NCBI GenBank assembly: GCA_036498945.1
Contig: DASYEQ010000015.1
Span: 1-64,000, forward strand
Direction of reading: 5' to 3'
DNA from: JAQGMJ01 sp036498945
Lineage (GTDB): Bacteria > Pseudomonadota > Gammaproteobacteria > Burkholderiales > JAEUOS01
DNA: 64,000 nucleotides
Below, one piece after another: positions 42,861 through 51,354 of this stretch. Position numbers and translations under genes: made by a program. The stretch's first letter is position 1. The number at the start of each line of letters is the position of its first letter. A model generated the notes under the pieces. The model worked only from the letters and a program-made list of their open reading frames with translations. It ran no database searches and was not told where the DNA came from.

Positions 42861-45359
42861 TCAAACCGCTTCCCGCAATGTTGCCACCGGCGGACGCTTG
42901 AGCGCGCCCGCCAGTGCCAGCCAGCCGCCCGCCACCGTGCAGACCGCGCCGCTGAAAATGCCCGCCACCCACAGCCAGGGATTGAAGCCCGGCTCCAGGT
43001 TGAGCACAAAAACCGTCACCGCATAGCCGACCGAGAATGCGATGGTCGAGGCAAACAGCCCCGCCAAGGCGCCGGTGAGCATGAACTCGGCCCATTGCGC
43101 GCGCCGCAGTTGCGCCGAGGAGGCGCCAAGCGAGCGCAGGATGCCGGCCTCGCGGGTGCGCTCATCCGCACTCGCGGTAAGCGCGGCGTATAGCACCGTC
43201 ATGCCGGCCGCCAGGGTGAAGAGGAAAATGAACTGCACCGCCTCCACCACCTGGTCGATCACGCTCTTGACCTGGTTGATCATGGCCGAGACATCGATCA
43301 GCGTGAGATTCGGCATGCGCGCCACCATCTCATCGGCCAGGCCTTCCTTGCCGGCGGGCAGGTAGAACGAGGTGATGTAGGTCGTCGGGAAATCCGCCAG
43401 CAGCTTGGGATTGGTGATGACAAAGAAATTCACCTTCATCGAATCCCAGGCAACCTTGCGCAAGTTGGTGATCGGCGCTTCGAACCTTTGCCCCGCCACT
43501 TCGTAGGCCAGATGGTCGCCGATTTTCAGGCCCAGGGTCTTGGCGATCCCTTCTTCCATCGACAACGCACCCTGTTCCAGGTCAGACGGACTGAACCATT
43601 GCCCTTCGACCACCTGGTTGTGCGACGGCAGTTGCGTCATGTACGAGAGGTTGAACTCGCGGTCCACCAGCCGGCGCGCACGGTCGTCGCTGAAATTCTG
43701 CGGACCGATCGGCTTGCCGTTGACCGAGATCAGGCGCCCGCGGATCATCGGTTCGAGCGTCGGCGCGGCCACACCGTTTTGCCGGAATACATCAGCCACG
43801 GTAGCGCGCTGCTCCGGCAGGATGTTGATGACAAAGCGGTTGGGCGCGCCGGGAGGAATGGTGGTCTGCCATTTGTCGACCAGGTCGGCGCGCGTGATGG
43901 TCAGCATCAGGAGCGCCGCCAGCCCCAGGCTCAGCGCCACCACCTGGGTGACGGTGGCGAGGCTGCGGCGGCGCATCGCCGCCACGCCGTAGCGCCAGGA
44001 GAAACCGGCCTCGCCGCGCAGGCGCGCGAGAAGCTTGAGCACGCCGTAGGTAAGCACGGCGCTCACCGCCATCGCAACGGCGAAACCGCCCGCGGCGATC
44101 AGCCCCAGCTTGAGGTCGCGTGCCTGCCATAGGATGAGCAGGAACAGCGCCACTCCGCCCAGGCCATAGGCGACCAGGGTTGCCGAACGAGGATTGCCCA
44201 GCTCGCGCCGGATCACCCGCACTGGCGGCACGCCAGCCAGCTGGATCAGCGGCGGCAAGGCGAAACCCAGCAGCAGCAGGATGCCGGTGGCAAAGCCCTG
44301 CACCGCCGGCATCACCGTCGGCGCCGGCAATTGCACCGCCACCAGGTAGCCCAGCAAGGCCGTGAGCAGCGCATGCACGCCCCAGCCGAGCAATGTGCCG
44401 ACGGCCGAGCCGATCAACCCCAGCCAGAGGAATTCCATCGCATACAGGCCGAACAGCATGCCCTGGCTTGCGCCCATGGCGCGCAGCACCGCGCAGCCGT
44501 CGAGATGGCGCTGCATGAAGCGCCGGCTGCCCAGCGCCACCGAGACGGCGGCCAGCACCACCGCCAGCAGCGCCACCAGCCCGAGGAACTGCTGGGCGCG
44601 CGCCACGGTATTGCGGATCTCGGGGCGTGAATTGCTCACCTCTTCCAGGCGCTGGCCGCGCCCGAGGCGCGCGCGCACCCAATCCGTATAGCCCTTCATC
44701 ACCTTGTCGGCGCCCGCCACCAACAGGCGGTAATTGACGCGGCTGCCCACCTGGATCAGGTTGGTGCGCGGCAGGTCGGCGAGATTCATCAGCAGGCGCG
44801 GCGCCACCGCGAGGAAACTGGCGCCACGGTCCGGCTCCAGGGTGAGTATCTTGGTGAAGCGCAGGGTGATGTCGCCGACGTTGATCATGTCGCCGGGCCT
44901 GGCCGCCAGGCTGGAGGCCAACTGTTCGTCGAGCCACACCGTGCCAGGCGTCGGAACATCCTTGGTCGCCGCGTCAGCCTGGTTGCGGTCCGGCGCCACG
45001 CGCAGGCTGCCGCGCAAGGGGTAATCGTTGCTCACCGCCTTGAAGCCCGACAAGTGGGCCTTGCCGTTGAATGAGGCCATGCTCGGGAAGGTGGCGGCGG
45101 TCGCCGTCCGCAGGCCCTGCGTCGCGGCCCGGCTGGTGTATTCGTCGGGCACCGGCCGGTCCGCGCTCACCACGAGGTCGGCACCGATCAACTGGTGCGA
45201 TTCCTGGGTCAGCGCGCGGCCGACGCGATCGGCGAAAAAGCCGACCGAAGTGACACTCGCCACCGCAATCACCAGGGCGGCGAGCAGAACCCGCAATTCC
45301 CCGGCACGGGCGTCGCGCGCAAGCATGCGCAGGGAAAGCAGCAGGGTTTGCATGGGCAA
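42861..45359 (-). CDS. YbbP-type ABC transporter permease (FtsX/MacB family)
   Basis: An 832-residue permease with ten predicted membrane helices: one N-terminal, a periplasmic domain, a cluster at about 250-440, and the terminal FtsX-type group at about 700-830 (LAAGMTVLYAALTASADERTREAGILRSLGASS, split). E. coli YbbP works with the ATPase YbbA and the esterase TesA in export of a hydrophobic or lipid product. Neither ybbA nor tesA is adjacent here, so the ATPase must be encoded elsewhere. The alternative start at MQTLLLS lies two codons later. Confidence 0.92.
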   Translation of the reverse strand: MPMQTLLLSLRMLARDARAGELRVLLAALVIAVASVTSVGFFADRVGRALTQESHQLIGADLVVSADRPVPDEYTSRAATQGLRTATAATFPSMASFNGKAHLSGFKAVSNDYPLRGSLRVAPDRNQADAATKDVPTPGTVWLDEQLASSLAARPGDMINVGDITLRFTKILTLEPDRGASFLAVAPRLLMNLADLPRTNLIQVGSRVNYRLLVAGADKVMKGYTDWVRARLGRGQRLEEVSNSRPEIRNTVARAQQFLGLVALLAVVLAAVSVALGSRRFMQRHLDGCAVLRAMGASQGMLFGLYAMEFLWLGLIGSAVGTLLGWGVHALLTALLGYLVAVQLPAPTVMPAVQGFATGILLLLGFALPPLIQLAGVPPVRVIRRELGNPRSATLVAYGLGGVALFLLILWQARDLKLGLIAAGGFAVAMAVSAVLTYGVLKLLARLRGEAGFSWRYGVAAMRRRSLATVTQVVALSLGLAALLMLTITRADLVDKWQTTIPPGAPNRFVINILPEQRATVADVFRQNGVAAPTLEPMIRGRLISVNGKPIGPQNFSDDRARRLVDREFNLSYMTQLPSHNQVVEGQWFSPSDLEQGALSMEEGIAKTLGLKIGDHLAYEVAGQRFEAPITNLRKVAWDSMKVNFFVITNPKLLADFPTTYITSFYLPAGKEGLADEMVARMPNLTLIDVSAMINQVKSVIDQVVEAVQFIFLFTLAAGMTVLYAALTASADERTREAGILRSLGASSAQLRRAQWAEFMLTGALAGLFASTIAFSVGYAVTVFVLNLEPGFNPWLWVAGIFSGAVCTVAGGWLALAGALKRPPVATLREAV

Positions 45360-45458
45360 ATTATCTCATGGCGGCGTACGCGCCCCGCCCGGTTGACAGA
45401 GGCGCTTACGCATGATGAACTGGGGCGACTATCGGAAAACCCACGCTGAAATCAAGAC

Positions 45459-45905
45459 ATGCAGATTCGTAAGATCGAAGCCGGCGACGAAGCCGATTGG
45501 CGCCGCCTGTGGGCCGGCTATTGCAGTTTTTACGAGGCAGACCTTAGTTCGGACGTCACCGCGCGCACCTGGCGGCGGCTGCTCGATCCCGCCGCTCCGG
45601 TGCACGCGATTGTCGCCGTGGCGGATGACGGCGCGCTGATCGGCTTGGCCAACTATGTGATCCACGAGAACACCTGGGAACTGAAGCCCGTGTGCTATCT
45701 CGAAGATCTGTTCGTCGATCCCGCCGCCCGCGCGCAGGGCACCGGCCGCGCGCTGATCGGCTGGCTGAAAGCGGCGATGCAAAGCGAAGGCTGGTCACGC
45801 CTGTACTGGATGACCCGCGAAAATAACTACCGCGCGCGCGGGCTGTACGACAAGTTCACGCCGCGCGATGCCTTTGTGCGCTACGTGATCAAGGCCGAAT
45901 CGTAG
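45459..45905 (+). CDS. GNAT family N-acetyltransferase
   Basis: A 148-residue acetyltransferase. The acetyl-CoA-binding motif is YLEDLFVDPAARAQGTGRALIGWL, with the R/Q-x-x-G-x-A pattern, near residues 86-110. The later YWMTRENNYRARGLYDKF block is typical of GNAT proteins that act on amines or polyamines. It has a weak ribosome site and sits between two convergent minus-strand genes, so it is a single-gene unit. The substrate is unknown. Confidence 0.92.
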   Translation: MQIRKIEAGDEADWRRLWAGYCSFYEADLSSDVTARTWRRLLDPAAPVHAIVAVADDGALIGLANYVIHENTWELKPVCYLEDLFVDPAARAQGTGRALIGWLKAAMQSEGWSRLYWMTRENNYRARGLYDKFTPRDAFVRYVIKAES

Positions 45906-45908
45906 GGG

Positions 45909-46625
45909 TTACAGGCCGAGGTAGGCCTTGCGCACGCGGTCGTCCGCCAGAAGTTCGGCGCCGGAGCCGGACAAGGCGATCGCGCCGTTCTCCAGCACAT
46001 AGGCTTCGCGCGCCAGCTTGAGCGACGCGGCGACGTTCTGCTCTACCAGCACCACGGTGATGCCGTCGTGGTTCAGGCGCTTGATGATCTGGAACATCTC
46101 CTGCACCACCGAGGGCGCGAGACCCAGCGAAGGCTCGTCGAACATCAGCAACTCGGGCCGCCCCATCAGGGCGCGGCCGATCGCCAGCATCTGTTGCTCG
46201 CCGCCGGAAAGCGTGCCGGCCGCCTGGTGGCGGCGCTCTTCCAGGCGCGGGAACATGTCGTAGGCTTCGCGCAGGCTGGTTTTCAGGCGTGCGCGGGCGC
46301 GCTTGAGCAAGGCGCCCATTTGCAGATTTTCTTCCACGCTCATGGTGGGAAACACCTGCCGCCCTTCGGCGACCTGCCCGATACCCAGCTCGCACACCTG
46401 ATGGCTCGGCCAGCCGGCGATTTCCACGCCCTTGAAGCGGATGCTGCCGGCCCGCGGGCGTTCGATGCCGGCGATGGTGCGGATGAGGCTCGACTTGCCG
46501 GCGCCGTTGGAGCCGACGATCACCGCGATGTCCTTCTCGTGCACCGCCAGGCTGACGCCGGCGAGCGCTTGCGCATCACCGTAGTAAAGGTCGAGGTTGC
46601 GCACCTCGAGCAAGGAATCGCTCAC
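45909..46625 (-). CDS. livF: Branched-chain-type ABC transporter ATP-binding protein LivF (set C)
   Basis: A 238-residue ABC ATPase with Walker A GSNGAGKSSLIRTI, signature LSGGEQQMLAIGRAL and Walker B LLMFDEPSLGLAPSVV. The start is a GTG at 46625 that overlaps the livG stop (GTGA); the frame is open to 46649 without a better start. It is the distal gene of the only liv operon here that carries its own substrate-binding protein. Confidence 0.95.
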   Translation of the reverse strand: MSDSLLEVRNLDLYYGDAQALAGVSLAVHEKDIAVIVGSNGAGKSSLIRTIAGIERPRAGSIRFKGVEIAGWPSHQVCELGIGQVAEGRQVFPTMSVEENLQMGALLKRARARLKTSLREAYDMFPRLEERRHQAAGTLSGGEQQMLAIGRALMGRPELLMFDEPSLGLAPSVVQEMFQIIKRLNHDGITVVLVEQNVAASLKLAREAYVLENGAIALSGSGAELLADDRVRKAYLGL

Positions 46626-47344
46626 AGCGCCTCCTCGCCGAGATAGCATTCGAGCACCTTGGGGTCGCTCACCACCTGCTGCGGTGCGCCGGCGCTGATC
46701 TTCTCTCCATAGTGCAGCACCACGATCTGCTGGGCCAGCGCCATCACGGCGCGCATCACGTGCTCGATCAGGAGGATGGTGAGGCCGGTCTCCTGATTGA
46801 CGCGGCGAAACACCGCGACCATTTCATCGACTTCGGTGGGCCTCAGGCCTGCCATCACCTCGTCCAGCAGCAAAAGCCTGGGGCCGGTGGCCATGGCGCG
46901 CGCGACCTCGACACGCTTGCGCTCGGGCAGCGTCAGGCTGGCGGCGGAGTGATGCGCCTTGTCGGCCAGGTGCAGCATTTCCAGCACCCGCATGGCTTCC
47001 TTGCGCGCGGCCGGCACGTGGTGGGTGGCGTTGAGCGCCCCCACCACCACGTTGTCGAGCACCGAGAGGCCGGGAAAGGGCTTCACCACCTGGAAGGTGC
47101 GGCCGATGCCGGCGCGGCAGATCTGGTCCGGACGCAGGCCGGAAATGGTCTGGCCATTGAAGCGGAGGCTGCCGCCATCCGGCTTGTAGACACCGGCGAT
47201 GACGTTAAAGCAGGTGGTCTTGCCCGCACCGTTCGGTCCGATCATGGCGTGGATCGCGCCTTCCGGTATCTCGAAGCTCACGTCATGCAGCGCACGCAGG
47301 CCGCGAAAGTGCTTGCCGATCCCCTGGACTTCGAGCAATGCCAT
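46622..47344 (-). CDS. livG: Branched-chain-type ABC transporter ATP-binding protein LivG (set C)
   Basis: A 240-residue ABC ATPase with Walker A GPNGAGKTTCFNVI, signature LTLPERKRVEVARAMA (a LivG variant with LP in place of SGG), and Walker B LLLLDEVMAGLRPTEVD. Its start lies 1 bp from the livM stop, and its own stop overlaps the livF GTG. It energises transport with LivF. Confidence 0.95.
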   Translation of the reverse strand: MALLEVQGIGKHFRGLRALHDVSFEIPEGAIHAMIGPNGAGKTTCFNVIAGVYKPDGGSLRFNGQTISGLRPDQICRAGIGRTFQVVKPFPGLSVLDNVVVGALNATHHVPAARKEAMRVLEMLHLADKAHHSAASLTLPERKRVEVARAMATGPRLLLLDEVMAGLRPTEVDEMVAVFRRVNQETGLTILLIEHVMRAVMALAQQIVVLHYGEKISAGAPQQVVSDPKVLECYLGEEAL

Positions 47345-47345
47345 C

Positions 47346-48344
47346 TCAGTGCTCCCGTCCGAGCTTCAGGCGCCGCGCCAGCACCGGCCAGATGCCGTTG
47401 GGCAGGAACACCACCACACCCAGCAGGCACAAGCCGTAGAACACCTGCTTGACCCCCGGCACGTCGATGCCGGCCCATTGCAGCAGTTCGGAAAGACCGT
47501 CGGCCAGCGGCGTCAGCACGAAAGCGCCGACGATCGGCCCGAACAGCGTTCCCAGGCCGCCGATGATGGGGCCGAGGATGATCTCGATCGAGCGCCCCAT
47601 GGAAAAGATCTGCTCGGGGAACAGGTTGTTGTAGTAGAAGGCGTAGAACACGCCGGCAAACGCCGTCATCGCCGAAGACAGCATCACCGCGATCATCTTG
47701 TAGCGGAATACCGGGATGCCCAGGGCCGCCGCCGCGTCCTCGTTTTCGCGGATCGCCTGCCAGTAGTAGCCCAGGCGGCTACCCAGGAGCCAGCGGCAAA
47801 AACCCAGCGCCAGCGCGGTCATCACCAGCATCACGTAATAGAACATGACGGGCGCGCCGCGCAGATTGGGCAGGTCGTTGCTGGAGAGGTTCGCTACCGG
47901 CAGAAACAGGCCGCCGGAGCCGCCGAGCGCCGGCCAGTGGTCGAAGCCGATGCGCACGAATTCCGAAAAGGCAATCGTGAGAATCGCGAAATACACCCCG
48001 CCGATGCCGAAGCGAAACGCCAGGAAACCGATAAACGCGCCCATTGCCGTGGTGACGACCATCGCCGCCAGAAACCCGACCCACGGGTTGAGGCCGAATT
48101 TGACGAACAGCGCGGCCGCCGTATACGCCCCCAGCCCGACATAAAGCGAATGCCCGAGAGACAATTGGCCGGCGAAACCCATCATGATGTTCCACGCCTG
48201 CCCGGCATAGGCGAAATACAGCACCACCACCAGGAGCGACAGCACATAGGCGTTGACCAGCCACGGCGCCACCAGCAGCAGCGCGAAAAAGACGCCCAGC
48301 GCCACCAGCGCGCGCCGCGGCAGACCGTCAAGCAGCATCTTCAT
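47346..48344 (-). CDS. livM: Branched-chain-type ABC transporter permease LivM (set C)
   Basis: A 332-residue permease. QAWNIMMGFAGQLSLGHSLYVGLGAY, split over helices 2-3, and the loop AIRENEDAAAALGIPVFRYK are family hallmarks. The C-terminus ends in FLPNGIWPVL. The open frame extends to 48593, but the ATG at 48344 overlaps the livH stop (ATGA) and gives the right length. It pairs with LivH. Confidence 0.94.
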   Translation of the reverse strand: MKMLLDGLPRRALVALGVFFALLLVAPWLVNAYVLSLLVVVLYFAYAGQAWNIMMGFAGQLSLGHSLYVGLGAYTAAALFVKFGLNPWVGFLAAMVVTTAMGAFIGFLAFRFGIGGVYFAILTIAFSEFVRIGFDHWPALGGSGGLFLPVANLSSNDLPNLRGAPVMFYYVMLVMTALALGFCRWLLGSRLGYYWQAIRENEDAAAALGIPVFRYKMIAVMLSSAMTAFAGVFYAFYYNNLFPEQIFSMGRSIEIILGPIIGGLGTLFGPIVGAFVLTPLADGLSELLQWAGIDVPGVKQVFYGLCLLGVVVFLPNGIWPVLARRLKLGREH

Positions 48345-49207
48345 GCGCGCCGCCCCAATAGCCCCTGCGGGCGGAACAACAGCACCAGGATCAACAGGCC
48401 AAAGGTGAACATGCTCTTGGCCGAGGGATCGAAAGCCGCCCCGGCCAGCGCCTCCGAGATGCCGACCAGCAGCCCGGAGAGCAAGGCGCCCATCAGGCTG
48501 CCCATGCCGCCGACGATCACGATGATGAAGGCGAGCAAGGTGTACGAAGGTCCCTGCAGCGGCGTCACATCCACCAGCAGCAGCAACAGGCAACCGGCCG
48601 CGCCCAGGCAGGCAGCGCCGATGCCGAAGGTCAGGCCGTAGAGATGGCGCACGTTCAGCCCAACCACGCGGGCGCCGAGAAAGTTGTCTGCGCAGGCGCG
48701 AATTGCCCGCCCGGTGAGGGTGAAACGGAAAAAGGCGAACAATGCTGCCGATATCGCCAGCGCCGCCACCGCGGCGAAGATGCGCACCTTGTCGATGATC
48801 AGCGAGCCGATCTGGTAGGAGTCGAGCGCGTAATCCACCTGCACGTTGCGCGCGTTCGGCCCGAAGGCGATCAATTGCGAATTGGTGATCACGATGGCCA
48901 CTGCCACCATCAGCATGAACTGCGTGTGCTCGGGACGGGTGACGAAGGCATTGACCAGGCCGCGCTGCAGCAGGTAGCCGAACACGAACATGCCGGCGGC
49001 GATCGGCACCATCGAGACCAGCGGGTCGAGCTTGAACGCCTGCGCCAGCAGGATGGCGGCGTACATCGCCGCGGTCATCATCTCGCCATGGGCGAAGTTG
49101 ACAACCCGCACCACCCCGAAGATCACCGACAGGCCGAGCGCCATCAGGCCGTAGACCAGGCCGGTAAGGGCGCCGCCGATGGCGGCATTCAGATACAGAT
49201 CAGACAT
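48341..49207 (-). CDS. livH: Branched-chain-type ABC transporter permease LivH (set C)
   Basis: A 288-residue permease with NFAHGEMMTAAMYAAILL and the contact loop RACADNFLGARVVGLNVRHL. The C-terminus ends LFRPQGLLGRRA. It follows the binding-protein gene after an 89-bp gap that contains a strong hairpin, a layout that lowers permease expression relative to the binding protein in liv operons. Confidence 0.94.
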   Translation of the reverse strand: MSDLYLNAAIGGALTGLVYGLMALGLSVIFGVVRVVNFAHGEMMTAAMYAAILLAQAFKLDPLVSMVPIAAGMFVFGYLLQRGLVNAFVTRPEHTQFMLMVAVAIVITNSQLIAFGPNARNVQVDYALDSYQIGSLIIDKVRIFAAVAALAISAALFAFFRFTLTGRAIRACADNFLGARVVGLNVRHLYGLTFGIGAACLGAAGCLLLLLVDVTPLQGPSYTLLAFIIVIVGGMGSLMGALLSGLLVGISEALAGAAFDPSAKSMFTFGLLILVLLFRPQGLLGRRA

Positions 49208-49229
49208 GCGAGCCTGGTTTCAATAAAGC

Positions 49230-49260
49230 CCCGGGGCGCCGCTTGTGGCGGCGCCCCGGG
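49230..49260 (-). terminator. Intercistronic hairpin between binding protein and livH (set C)
   Basis: An 11-bp all-GC stem (cccggggcgcc/ggcgccccggg) with a 9-nt loop, followed on the minus strand by ggctttattg. The U-tract is short, so it probably causes partial termination or protects the upstream mRNA end. Confidence 0.65.
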
Positions 49261-49296
49261 CGCGTACTTGAATGAAAATCCGCACCACGCGCGGCA

Positions 49297-50553
49297 TTAC
49301 GCGCCGCGGTTGCTCCAGCCCGGCATCGGGAAGATCGGCGGACGCTCGGCCTTGTCCGCCGGCAGCACCACCCGCGCCCAGCCACTGCGGTTCTGCAGGC
49401 AGGCGGAGATGATGTTGTTGTTCTGCCCCTTGGCGTCGAACGTGATGGGGCCGCCCAGCATGATCTTTTTCTCGATGTGGGTCTTGCGCAGCGCCTCGGC
49501 CAAGGCCTTGCCATCGGTGCTGCCGGCACGCTGGAAGGCGTCGGCGCAGATCATGATGGCCTCGATGGTGAAGCCGGCATTCAGGATGTTGCCCTCCCAA
49601 GGGTCCTTGGGGAATTTCTTCGCCCAGGCGGCCTTCGCCATGTCGGTGACCGAACTCTTGGGGTCGGACCACGCTACGTTGGTGATGCAGTAGTCCGAAT
49701 ACTTGCCCAGGGTGGCGAAGAACTGCTGCTCGTAGAGGCCGGGCGAGCCGGGGTTGATGATGCCCATCGGCTCCCAGCGCTGCTTGACCATTTCGCGGAT
49801 CAAGAGGATGGCATCGTTGATGCGGGTGGTGACCATCAGCACATCGGCCCCGGTGGCCTTGGCCTTGGCGACTTCAACGGAAAGATCTCGCGCCGCCGGG
49901 TCATAGGCGATGGAAGCCTTCAGTTCCATGCCCAGGTTGGCGGTGGGATAGAGCTTGTCGATCGCCGCCTTGTTGGCCATGCCGAAAGTGTCGTTCACGT
50001 GCATGTACACGGCGCTCTTCGGCTGGGTCTTGGTGGCGACGAACAGGTCCTTCATCAGCTTCAAGCCGTTGCCCACCAGTTGCGGCGCGGTGAAGAAGTT
50101 GCGGAAGACGAACTTGTAGCCCTGCTCCGTGATCTGCGGCGCGGCGGCGATGTTGATGACGAAAGGCACGCCCTTTTGCTCGGCTACCTGGGCAATCGCG
50201 CCGGCGGCGCCGGAATCGAACGGCCCCACCAGCATGTGCGCGCCTTCGCTGATCAGCTTCTCGGCGCGGGCGCGCGCGAGATCGACGTTGGACTCGAAGT
50301 CCGCGTTCATCAGCTTGATGTTGACCTTGTAGCCCAGCTGCGCGCAGATTTCGGCAGCGATGTCGGCGCCCTTTTGGCAGGACTGGCCGAGAAAGGCCAG
50401 GGTGCCCGACTTGGGCAGCAGCACGCCGATGTTGAGCGTCTTGGCCTGGGCGCGCACCACGGCGGGCGCGCCCATGGCGGCGGTCGCCGCGCCGGCGGTT
50501 TTCAGGAAATCGCGGCGCTTGGCGCCACGGATAGCCTCATTGGACTGCGTCAC
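49297..50553 (-). CDS. Branched-chain-type ABC transporter substrate-binding protein
   Basis: A 418-residue periplasmic Leu/Ile/Val-binding-type receptor. The N-terminus has RRDFLK followed by a hydrophobic stretch and AVVRAQA, a twin-arginine-type signal. LNIGVLLPKSGTLAFLGQSCQKGADIAAE, split over the first lobe, and MLVGPFDSGAAGAIAQVAEQ are the family blocks. It is the first gene of liv set C and the only liv-type binding protein in the window. The ligand cannot be read from sequence; such proteins bind amino acids, amides, urea or aromatic acids. Confidence 0.94.
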   Translation of the reverse strand: MTQSNEAIRGAKRRDFLKTAGAATAAMGAPAVVRAQAKTLNIGVLLPKSGTLAFLGQSCQKGADIAAEICAQLGYKVNIKLMNADFESNVDLARARAEKLISEGAHMLVGPFDSGAAGAIAQVAEQKGVPFVINIAAAPQITEQGYKFVFRNFFTAPQLVGNGLKLMKDLFVATKTQPKSAVYMHVNDTFGMANKAAIDKLYPTANLGMELKASIAYDPAARDLSVEVAKAKATGADVLMVTTRINDAILLIREMVKQRWEPMGIINPGSPGLYEQQFFATLGKYSDYCITNVAWSDPKSSVTDMAKAAWAKKFPKDPWEGNILNAGFTIEAIMICADAFQRAGSTDGKALAEALRKTHIEKKIMLGGPITFDAKGQNNNIISACLQNRSGWARVVLPADKAERPPIFPMPGWSNRGA

Positions 50554-50712
50554 GGGATGGTCCCTCCTCGGAATTGCGGCCTGTTTGTGCGCAATTTAAA
50601 AATTTTTAAGAACGACGGTTTGACAAACACCGCTGGAAAGGCGCAATAATAACTGAACCGGCCCCTCACTTACACTCGGATACGGGCCAATGCAGGAAGC
50701 CTGGAGACAACC

Positions 50713-51327
50713 ATGGACATGATCCACACCATCGCGATCGGCGCCGGCCTGGCCTGGGCCTCGGGCATGCGCCTGTACGCGGTCATGTTCGCCGCCGGTC
50801 TCCTGGCGAGTCTGGGCGTCGTCACCCTGCCGGGCGACCTTACCGTGCTTTCACACCCGCTGGTGCTCACCGCCTCGGGCGTGATGTTCTTCATCGAGTT
50901 CTTCGCCGACAAGATTCCCGGCGTCGATTCGCTATGGGACGCGGTGCACACCTTCATCCGTATTCCCGCCGGCGCCATTCTCGCCGCCGCCAGCCTGGGC
51001 GTGCACGCCGACCCGGCGCTGGTGCTGGCCGCCGGCATCCTCGGCGGCACGCTTGCCTCCAGCAGCCATTTCGCCAAGGCCGGCAGCCGCGCGCTGATCA
51101 ACACCTCGCCGGAACCGTTTTCCAACTGGGCGGCCTCGTTTTTCGAAGATGGGCTCACCGGCCTGATGCTCTGGCTGGTGTTCTCCCACGCCTGGGTCGG
51201 CCTCGCCGTGCTGGCGCTGATGCTGGTGCTGTCGTTCCTGCTGATCCGCGGCGTCTGGCGCTTCCTCGCCGGCATGTTCCGCAAGCTGTCGCTGCCGGCG
51301 CTCAATCCGCCGCACTTTTCGCCCTGA
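50713..51327 (+). CDS. DUF4126 inner-membrane protein
   Basis: A 204-residue protein with about five to six hydrophobic segments. The DUF4126 blocks AWASGMRLYAVMFAAGLLASLG, FFIEFFADKIPGVDSLWDAVHTFIRIPAG and SNWAASFFEDG are present, the second split over a loop. The function is unknown. It is divergent from the liv set C binding protein. TTGACA at 50620-50625 followed by a caata-type -10 after about 18 bp is a plausible promoter for it. Confidence 0.9.
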   Translation: MDMIHTIAIGAGLAWASGMRLYAVMFAAGLLASLGVVTLPGDLTVLSHPLVLTASGVMFFIEFFADKIPGVDSLWDAVHTFIRIPAGAILAAASLGVHADPALVLAAGILGGTLASSSHFAKAGSRALINTSPEPFSNWAASFFEDGLTGLMLWLVFSHAWVGLAVLALMLVLSFLLIRGVWRFLAGMFRKLSLPALNPPHFSP

Positions 51328-51354
51328 AGCCGCGCGCAGGATGCGCTGGCCGGT

